Below, in pieces: positions 58,779-64,000 of a stretch of 64,000 bases of DNA. Position 1 is the first letter of the stretch. Each line of letters opens with the position of its first letter. Made by a program: the position numbers and the translations under genes. The DNA comes from an uncultured Bacteroidales bacterium (GTDB lineage Bacteria > Bacteroidota > Bacteroidia > Bacteroidales > UBA932). The stretch is from the NCBI GenBank assembly GCA_900318445.1, contig ONKO01000002.1, positions 1 through 64,000 on the forward strand, read 5' to 3'. The notes under the pieces were generated by a model that worked only from the letters and a program-made list of their open reading frames with translations, was not told the origin of the DNA and ran no database searches.

Positions 58779-58878
58779 TGCCGCCAGGGCATCTGGCAAA
58801 GATCGTTCTGGCAATGGTTGCAAGCGTTTTGCCGTTTCCTTTACAGGAGAAGGTGTTAACCTGAGCCGTCAGTTCTAG
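58763..58878 (+). repeat. Repeat C, copy b: shared gene 3' ends
   Basis: This matches 54658-54775. Its first bases are the end of the gene at 58308 and its second half matches the 3' end of the gene at 50922-51602, here without the rest of that gene. Confidence 0.75.
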
Positions 58879-58889
58879 CACCTTCCACC

Positions 58890-58986
58890 TGGGACGTATA
58901 ACGCGTTTTTCCTGGGAAAGTGCGTTATAGGTCCCGGTCGGGGAGGACGTATAACGCGAAAAAGGGCCAAAAGTGCGTTACTGCTC
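58890..58986 (+). repeat. Intergenic repeat B, copy 3
   Basis: The four ATAACGCG-type half-sites are present, with the last one degraded (GTGCGTTA). This copy closes the island and is not followed by an Rhs leader but by the rimP promoter region. Confidence 0.8.
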
Positions 58987-59058
58987 TGGCAAGAGATTAC
59001 CAATACCTGCCCATGTTCAAGATGGGGATGAGTACCCAATGGGGATAATCACCCGATA

Positions 59059-59090
59059 TTTGGTAATTCCGGAAAAATTGCGTATATTTG
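59059..59090 (+). promoter_or_regulatory. Promoter of the rimP-nusA-infB operon
   Basis: TTTG at 59059-59062 and TATATTTG at 59083-59090 are separated by 20 bases, an exact fit to the Bacteroidetes sigma-ABfr promoter (TTTG, 19-21 bases, TAnnTTTG). Transcription would start at about 59096. Confidence 0.85.
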
Positions 59091-59102
59091 CATTGTGAAC
59101 GA

Positions 59103-59133
59103 GATAGAGGACGACGGTCCCCTATCTTTTTTT
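59103..59133 (+). promoter_or_regulatory. Attenuator-like hairpin in the rimP leader
   Basis: GATAGAGGAC pairs with GTCCCCTATC (one A-C mismatch, GACG loop) and is followed immediately by seven Ts. It lies between the promoter start point and the rimP start codon at 59141, so it is positioned to terminate transcription before the operon. NusA made by the operon could feed back on it. Confidence 0.7.
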
Positions 59134-59140
59134 AATAATT

Positions 59141-59608
59141 ATGACGAAAGAACAGATCATCGAGGCCACGCAAGAGGCCATTGCGGAAAGGGGTTGCTTC
59201 CTGGTGGAAGTAACCGTTTCCAAGGATAATGACATTGAGGTAGTGATCGAGAAGGAAGAAGGGATTGTGGACTGGGAAGACTGCGCCGCCATTGACAAGG
59301 TGGTGCACGAGGCCTTCGACCAGGACGTGGAGGATTACGCCCTCACGGTGTCGTCGGCCGGTCTGGACAGGCCCTTCAAGGTACTGAAGCAGTATGAGAA
59401 GGCCCTGGGCACGCTGGTAGAAGTGAAGTTCAAGGGCGGCCGCAAGCTCCTGGCCACCCTCACCGGGGCCACGGAAGACACCATCGGCCTCAAGTACACC
59501 GCGCTGGAAGCCGTGGAAGGCAAGAAGAAGAAAGAGAAGGTGGAGCACAACGAGACCTGTCCCCTTTCGGAGATCAACAGCGTAGTGCCTTACATTGATT
59601 TTAAGTAA
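59141..59608 (+). CDS. rimP: Ribosome maturation factor RimP
   Basis: The 155-residue protein is needed for 30S subunit maturation. It has the two-domain RimP layout: an N-terminal alpha/beta domain with GCFLVEVTVSKDNDIEVVIEKEEG, the conserved CAAIDKVVHEAFDQDVEDYALTVSSAGLDRPFK segment (landmarks SSAGLDRP) and a C-terminal SH3-like domain (GTLVEVKFKGGRKLLATLTG). It is the first gene of the rimP-nusA-infB operon, an order conserved across bacteria. Confidence 0.97.
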   Translation: MTKEQIIEATQEAIAERGCFLVEVTVSKDNDIEVVIEKEEGIVDWEDCAAIDKVVHEAFDQDVEDYALTVSSAGLDRPFKVLKQYEKALGTLVEVKFKGGRKLLATLTGATEDTIGLKYTALEAVEGKKKKEKVEHNETCPLSEINSVVPYIDFK

Positions 59609-59622
59609 TAATAACACATAAA

Positions 59623-60891
59623 ATGGCAAAAGAAAAAGAGAAAGAAATCACCTTGATTGATGCATTCAAGGATTTCAAGGAAGAGAAGAGCATTGACCGT
59701 CCGGTGATGCTGGGTGTCCTCAAGGACGTATTCCTCACCCAGCTGGCCAAGACCTACGGCAGCGCCGACAACTTCGACGTCATCATCAACGTGGACAAGG
59801 GAGACTGCGAAATCTACCAGAACTTCGAAGTGGTAGAAGAAGTGGAGGATCCCGTCACCCAGATCACCGTAGAAGAAATCAAGGCCGAGACCGGTGACGA
59901 CGACTACGAGATTGGCGACACCTTCGCCCGCAAGCTCTCCCTGGCATCCTTCGGCCGCCGCGGTATCCTGAACATCCGCCAGAACCTGCAGGGCCGCATC
60001 ATGGATATCGAGAAGGCCAACGTCTTCAAGAAATACTCCGAGCGCGTGGGTGAAATCTTCACCGGCGAAGTGTATCAGACCTGGAAGAACGAGGTGCTCA
60101 TCCTGGACGAGGACGGCAACGAACTCCGCATGCCGAGGAGCGAGCAAATTCCCGGCGAGCACTTCAAGAAGAGCGACTCCGTCCGCGCCATTATCAAGAG
60201 CGTGGAAATGAAGAACAACACCACGCCCTACATCGTCCTTTCCCGTACCACCGACAGCTTCCTCGAGAAACTCTTCGAGATGGAGGTTCCCGAAATCTAC
60301 GACGGTCTCATCACCGTGAAGAAGGTGGTCCGCATCCCCGGCGAGCGCGCCAAGGTGGCCGTTGAATCCTACGACGACCGCATCGATCCCATCGGCGCAT
60401 GTATCGGCGTCAAGGGTTCCCGCATCATGGGCATCGTACGTGAGCTGCGCAACGAGAACATCGACGTCATCCAGTGGAGCTCCAACCCGCAGCTGATGAT
60501 CCAGCGCGCCCTGAACCCGGCCCGCATCTCCCGTATCGACCTGGGCACCAGCCCTGAGGAGAAGATCAAGGTATATATGCAGGCCGATGAAGTGAAGAAG
60601 GGCATCGGCAAGGGCGGCGTGAACATCAAGCTGGCCGGCATGCTGGTGGGCCGCGAGATTGAGGTATGGCGTGAAATCCCCCAGAACGAAGAGGAGGAAG
60701 ACGACGTCCTCTTGAGCGAGTTCACCGACGTCATCGACCCTTGGGTGATTGAGCGTCTGCAGTCCATCGGCTGCGACACCGCCCGCAGCGTCATGGCCCT
60801 CGATCCCGCCGAGATTGCAACCCGCGCAGACCTCGAGGACGAGACCGTGGAAGACGTGCTCAAGATCCTGCACGCAGAATTCGAAGAATAA
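59623..60891 (+). CDS. nusA: Transcription termination/antitermination protein NusA
   Basis: The 422-residue protein binds RNA polymerase and nascent RNA. It has the N-terminal polymerase-binding domain (about 1-135), an S1 domain (about 140-205, GEIFTGEVYQTWKNEVLIL), then two KH domains with GACIGVKGSRIMGIVREL (KH1) and GIGKGGVNIKLAGMLVG (KH2). A C-terminal helix-hairpin region follows (VIERLQSIGCDTARSVM). The early insertion DDYEIGDTF and the short C-terminus are typical of Bacteroidetes NusA. Confidence 0.98.
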   Translation: MAKEKEKEITLIDAFKDFKEEKSIDRPVMLGVLKDVFLTQLAKTYGSADNFDVIINVDKGDCEIYQNFEVVEEVEDPVTQITVEEIKAETGDDDYEIGDTFARKLSLASFGRRGILNIRQNLQGRIMDIEKANVFKKYSERVGEIFTGEVYQTWKNEVLILDEDGNELRMPRSEQIPGEHFKKSDSVRAIIKSVEMKNNTTPYIVLSRTTDSFLEKLFEMEVPEIYDGLITVKKVVRIPGERAKVAVESYDDRIDPIGACIGVKGSRIMGIVRELRNENIDVIQWSSNPQLMIQRALNPARISRIDLGTSPEEKIKVYMQADEVKKGIGKGGVNIKLAGMLVGREIEVWREIPQNEEEEDDVLLSEFTDVIDPWVIERLQSIGCDTARSVMALDPAEIATRADLEDETVEDVLKILHAEFEE

Positions 60892-60912
60892 TAAAAATAA
60901 AAGGGGTTATAT

Positions 60913-63642
60913 ATGGCAGAAATCAGACTATCGAAACTTATTAAACAATTCAATATCGGACTGGACACCCTGGTGGAATTCCTCAATTCCAAGGGTGCCG
61001 GCATCGAAGACGCCAACCCGAACCTGAAGGTATCGGACGAGTTCCTGCCGGATCTCCACAAGAAGTTCGGCAAGGACCTCGAGCTCAAGGAAGCCGCAGA
61101 AAAGGTGGACGTAAAGCTCACCGAAATCCTGGACAAGGCCGGCAAGAAGCCCGAGGAAGAGGACGACGAATTTGAGCCCGAGCGCGTCACCGTGATTAAG
61201 AGCAACAACCTCTCCCGCGAGCCGGAGCCTGTGGCAGAACCCGAACCCGAACCGGTGGCGGAGCCCGAACCCGAGCCCGTGGCAGAGCCCGAACCGGAAC
61301 CCGAACCGGAGCCGGAACCTGAACCGGAACCCGTGGCAGAGCCCGAGCCCGTCGCAGAGCCCGAACCCGAGCCCGTACCAGAGGTAGCAGTAGAAGAAGA
61401 ACCTGCCGTAGAAGAGAAGCCCGCAGAGGAGCCTGTCGCAGAACCCACCCCCGCCCCGACCCCGACGGAGGCACCTGCAGCAGCCGAAGAGTCCAAGGCT
61501 CCCTTCAAGGTAATTGGCAAGATTGACCTCACCCAGTTCGATCCCAAGAAGACCAAGAAGCGCGAGCGCATCAAGAGCGGCGGCACCCAGAAGGTAGACG
61601 TTACCAAGGTGCAGGCCGAAAAGGCGCCCAAGAAGAAGGGAGACGGCAATGCAGCCGCACAGGGCGGCGGCAAAGGCCGTAACAAGAAGGGAGACCGCTT
61701 CAAGCCCGCCATGACCGAGGCCGAGCAGGAAGAACTGCAGAAGGAAATCCAGAAGCAGGTGAAGGAAACCTACGCCAAGATGAACGAGAGCACCCGCAAC
61801 AACTTCGGTGCAAAGCACCGCAAGGAAAAGCGCGAAATTGCGGCCATCCGCTCCCAGGAGGAGATGGAAGCCGCAGCAGCGGAAAACAAGGTGCTCAAGG
61901 TCACCGAGTTCGTTACGGTCAACGACCTCGCTACCCTCATGAACAACACCCCCGTGGTGAAGGTCATCGGCGCCTGCATGTCGCTGGGAATGATGGTGTC
62001 CATCAACCAGCGACTGGATGCCGAAACCCTGGTGCTCGTAGCGGAAGAGTTCGGTTACAAGGTGGAATTCGTGACGGCCGAGCTCTCTGAGGAAATCGAG
62101 CAACAGGAGCCCGACCGCGAGGAAGACCTGGTGGAGCGTCCTCCGGTGATTACCGTGATGGGCCACGTAGACCACGGTAAGACGTCCCTCCTCGACAACA
62201 TCCGCAAATCCAACGTGATTGCCGGTGAAGCCGGCGGTATTACCCAGCACATCGGCGCATACAACGTGACGCTCCCCTCCGGACGCCACATCACCTTCCT
62301 GGATACCCCTGGTCACGAGGCTTTCACGGCCATGCGTGCCCGCGGTGCCCAGATGACAGACCTTGCCATCATCATTATAGCGGCCGATGACGCCGTAATG
62401 CCCCAGACCAAAGAAGCCATCGCCCATGCACAGGCCGCCGGCGTTCCCATGGTCTTTGCCATCAACAAGATTGACAAGCCCGGTGCCAACCCCGACACCA
62501 TCCGCCGCCAGCTGTCCGAGATGAACATCCTGGTGGAAGACTGGGGCGGCAAGTACCAGTGCCAGGAAATATCGGCCAAGAAGGGCCTCAATGTGGACAA
62601 GCTCCTCGAGAAGGTGCTCTTTGAAACCGACCTCCTGGAACTGAAAGCCAACCCCAACAAGATGGGTAGCGGCGCCGTCATCGAGAGTTCCCTCGATAAA
62701 GGCCGCGGTTACCTGGCCACCGTGCTGGTACAGGACGGTACCGTAAACGTGGGAGACGTGATTATCTCCGGATGCTACTACGGCCGCGTCAAGGCCATGT
62801 ACAACGAGCGCGGCCAGAAAGTGGAGAGCGCCGGTCCTTCCACGCCGGTGTCCCTCCTGGGCCTGAACGGCGCTCCCGCCGCCGGTGAGAAGTTCAACAT
62901 CATGGCCGATGAAAAAGAGGCCAAGTCCATCGCCCAGCGCCGCGAACAGCTCATCCGCATCCAGGGTATCAAGACGCAGAAGCACCTCACCCTGGAGGAA
63001 ATCGGCCGCCGTATCGCGATTGGCAACTTCAAGGAGCTCAACGTCATTGTGAAAGGTGACGTGGACGGTTCCGTGGAAGCCCTCTCCGACTCCCTCATCA
63101 AGCTGTCCACCGAGGAAGTACGCGTGAACGTCATCCACAAGGCTGTGGGTGCCATCAGCGAGTCCGATGTTCTGCTGGCCGAGGCCTCCGACGCCGTGAT
63201 CATCGGCTTCCAGGTGCGTCCGAGCGCCGAAGCCCGCCGCGCCGCCGAGAAGGAGGGCATCGAAATCCGCCTCTACTCCGTGATCTACGACTGTATCAAC
63301 GAGGTGAAGGAAGGTATCGAAGGTATGCTGGAGCCCGAGAAAAAGGAAGAGGTTACCGCTACCGCCGAGGTCAAGCAGACCTTCAAAATCTCCAAGGTGG
63401 GTACCATCGCCGGTTGCCTGGTGAAGGAAGGAAAACTCACCCAGAAAGCGCAGGTCCGCCTCATCCGCGACGGCATCGTGGTCTACACCGGAGAACTTGC
63501 CTCCCTGCAGCGCGGCAAGGACAACGCCAAGGAGGTGCCCGCCGGAATGGAATGCGGCTGTGGCCTCGATCGTTATAATGACATTCACCCCGGTGATATC
63601 ATCGAAGCTTTCCAGATAGTTGAAATCAAGAGAAGCCTGTAG
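60913..63642 (+). CDS. infB: Translation initiation factor IF-2
   Basis: The 909-residue IF-2 delivers initiator tRNA to the 30S subunit. An N-terminal IF2_N domain ([20 protein letters not shown]) is followed by a long Glu/Pro repeat linker ([11 protein letters not shown] units, about 98-165) and a basic region. The GTPase domain starts near residue 410 with GHVDHGKT (about 417), DTPGHEAF and NKID. Domains II to IV then run to the end ([40 protein letters not shown]). Length is within the family range; the acidic linker is a low-complexity repeat. Confidence 0.98.
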   Translation: MAEIRLSKLIKQFNIGLDTLVEFLNSKGAGIEDANPNLKVSDEFLPDLHKKFGKDLELKEAAEKVDVKLTEILDKAGKKPEEEDDEFEPERVTVIKSNNLSREPEPVAEPEPEPVAEPEPEPVAEPEPEPEPEPEPEPEPVAEPEPVAEPEPEPVPEVAVEEEPAVEEKPAEEPVAEPTPAPTPTEAPAAAEESKAPFKVIGKIDLTQFDPKKTKKRERIKSGGTQKVDVTKVQAEKAPKKKGDGNAAAQGGGKGRNKKGDRFKPAMTEAEQEELQKEIQKQVKETYAKMNESTRNNFGAKHRKEKREIAAIRSQEEMEAAAAENKVLKVTEFVTVNDLATLMNNTPVVKVIGACMSLGMMVSINQRLDAETLVLVAEEFGYKVEFVTAELSEEIEQQEPDREEDLVERPPVITVMGHVDHGKTSLLDNIRKSNVIAGEAGGITQHIGAYNVTLPSGRHITFLDTPGHEAFTAMRARGAQMTDLAIIIIAADDAVMPQTKEAIAHAQAAGVPMVFAINKIDKPGANPDTIRRQLSEMNILVEDWGGKYQCQEISAKKGLNVDKLLEKVLFETDLLELKANPNKMGSGAVIESSLDKGRGYLATVLVQDGTVNVGDVIISGCYYGRVKAMYNERGQKVESAGPSTPVSLLGLNGAPAAGEKFNIMADEKEAKSIAQRREQLIRIQGIKTQKHLTLEEIGRRIAIGNFKELNVIVKGDVDGSVEALSDSLIKLSTEEVRVNVIHKAVGAISESDVLLAEASDAVIIGFQVRPSAEARRAAEKEGIEIRLYSVIYDCINEVKEGIEGMLEPEKKEEVTATAEVKQTFKISKVGTIAGCLVKEGKLTQKAQVRLIRDGIVVYTGELASLQRGKDNAKEVPAGMECGCGLDRYNDIHPGDIIEAFQIVEIKRSL

Positions 63643-63646
63643 CGAC

Positions 63647-64000
63647 ATGAAAAAGAGTATTCTTCATGCCGCTATGGGCATGATATTTAGCTTAATCGTT
63701 TTAGCCGGATGTTCCAGGGAGACCATTCTTCCCGATGAAAACGGTGGTCAGGAAATCATCACAGACCCGACGGCCCCCCAGGTGACGGCCCTCGCCATTA
63801 CCCCGGAGGAAGTCACCCTGAAGCCCAACGAGACTCTCCAGCTCAAGGTCACCGTTACGCCCGAAGAAGCCAGCGGAACCGCATTGGAATGGAAGTCGCT
63901 GGGAACGATGTATGCCATCGTAAGCGAAACCGGTCTGGTCAAGGCCCTGAAAGAGGGAGAAGTGCGCATCCGCGTATCCACCCCGGACAAGAAGGTGAGC
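63647..64000 (+). CDS. Big2-type Ig-domain lipoprotein, C-terminus outside window
   Basis: The frame starts four bases after infB and runs open to the window end (118 residues seen). It has a lipoprotein signal (SLIVLAGCSRET) and a bacterial Ig-like group 2 domain (VTALAITPEEVTLKPNETLQ, then the ALEWKSLG strand and SETGLVKALKEGE). Big2 domains are adhesion or structural modules on surface proteins. Distance to infB suggests the same transcript unless a promoter lies inside infB, but the function is unrelated. Confidence 0.75.
   Translation, partial: MKKSILHAAMGMIFSLIVLAGCSRETILPDENGGQEIITDPTAPQVTALAITPEEVTLKPNETLQLKVTVTPEEASGTALEWKSLGTMYAIVSETGLVKALKEGEVRIRVSTPDKKVS

Noticed and set aside
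52541-58986. CRISPR array from the repeated ATAACGCG units
   Set aside because: Only three copies, more than 2 kb apart, with related rather than unique spacers and no cas genes.
61200-61450. Glu/Pro repeat region in infB considered as a tandem repeat of interest
   Set aside because: Acidic low-complexity linkers are common in Bacteroidetes IF-2 N-terminal regions and the frame is intact.
1-64000. tRNA, rRNA or known riboswitch genes
   Set aside because: No cloverleaf with a GTTCRA-type arm or conserved rRNA segment was recognised on either strand by eye; a covariance-model search would be decisive.

Overview
The window comes from a member of the Bacteroidales, probably an uncultured gut or rumen lineage. 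The evidence is a SusC/SusD pair with ECF sigma factor and FecR-type anti-sigma, many short-signal-peptide lipoproteins, BACON and IPT/TIG-NHL surface proteins, a WbqC-family protein, and promoters of the Bacteroidetes type (TTTG, about 20 bp, TAnnTTTG). Base composition is fairly GC-rich except in an AT-richer island at about 49-59 kb. I see no rRNA, tRNA, CRISPR array or complete insertion sequence.

Region 1 (1-14.7 kb, minus strand) is one PUL-like operon. An ECF sigma factor and FecR anti-sigma precede SusC and SusD, then a phosphodiester-glycosidase (NAGPA-type) lipoprotein, two IPT/TIG-NHL lipoproteins, an endonuclease/exonuclease/phosphatase (EEP) lipoprotein, a fimbrillin-like/NHL/EEP fusion, a 51-residue peptide and a fimbrillin-like lipoprotein cut by the window edge. 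No classical glycoside hydrolase or polysaccharide lyase is present; all recognisable enzymes act on phosphoester-type bonds. Region 2 (14.8-19.7 kb, minus) holds dnaK, a FadL-type outer-membrane protein and a Trp/Tyr- and Ser/Arg-rich lipoprotein.

Region 3 (19.9-28.4 kb, plus) is housekeeping: proS, a DUF3078-like protein, tilS (carrying an in-frame 171-bp palindromic element), gpmI, lpxD, lpxC without the usual FabZ fusion, lpxA, and a WbqC-family gene. A solitary serine recombinase (28.5 kb) and an AT-rich intergenic region follow.

Region 4 (29.4-47.6 kb, plus) is the most unusual part: thirteen tightly packed genes closed by a strong terminator. They encode a double zinc-ribbon protein with pThr-x-x-Asp-like motifs, a Ser/Thr kinase fused to an FHA domain, an FHA/membrane/coiled-coil protein, a small lipoprotein, a PP2C phosphatase, a second membrane-tethered kinase, an outer-membrane-barrel-like protein, two exported or anchored unknowns, an exported vWA protein resembling TssR of Bacteroidetes type VI systems, an ABC ATPase plus FtsX/MacB-type permease, and a roughly 1640-residue BACON-repeat lipoprotein. 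I read it as a trans-envelope phosphosignalling system driving an ABC transporter and a giant surface protein. No type VI structural genes accompany it.

Region 5 (47.7-59.1 kb) begins with a chimeric YqeY-WbqC gene and a nicotinamidase, then an AT-rich island of truncated Rhs C-terminal (polymorphic toxin) modules, each followed by a small membrane or lipoprotein immunity candidate. They are separated by repeated intergenic blocks and interleaved with gene fragments (pseudopilin starts, a prepilin-peptidase piece, a broken Rpn/PD-(D/E)XK transposase, a frameshifted JAB domain). Region 6 (59.1-64 kb) is the rimP-nusA-infB operon, with a textbook promoter and an attenuator-like hairpin in its leader, followed by the start of a Big2-type lipoprotein that runs off the window.
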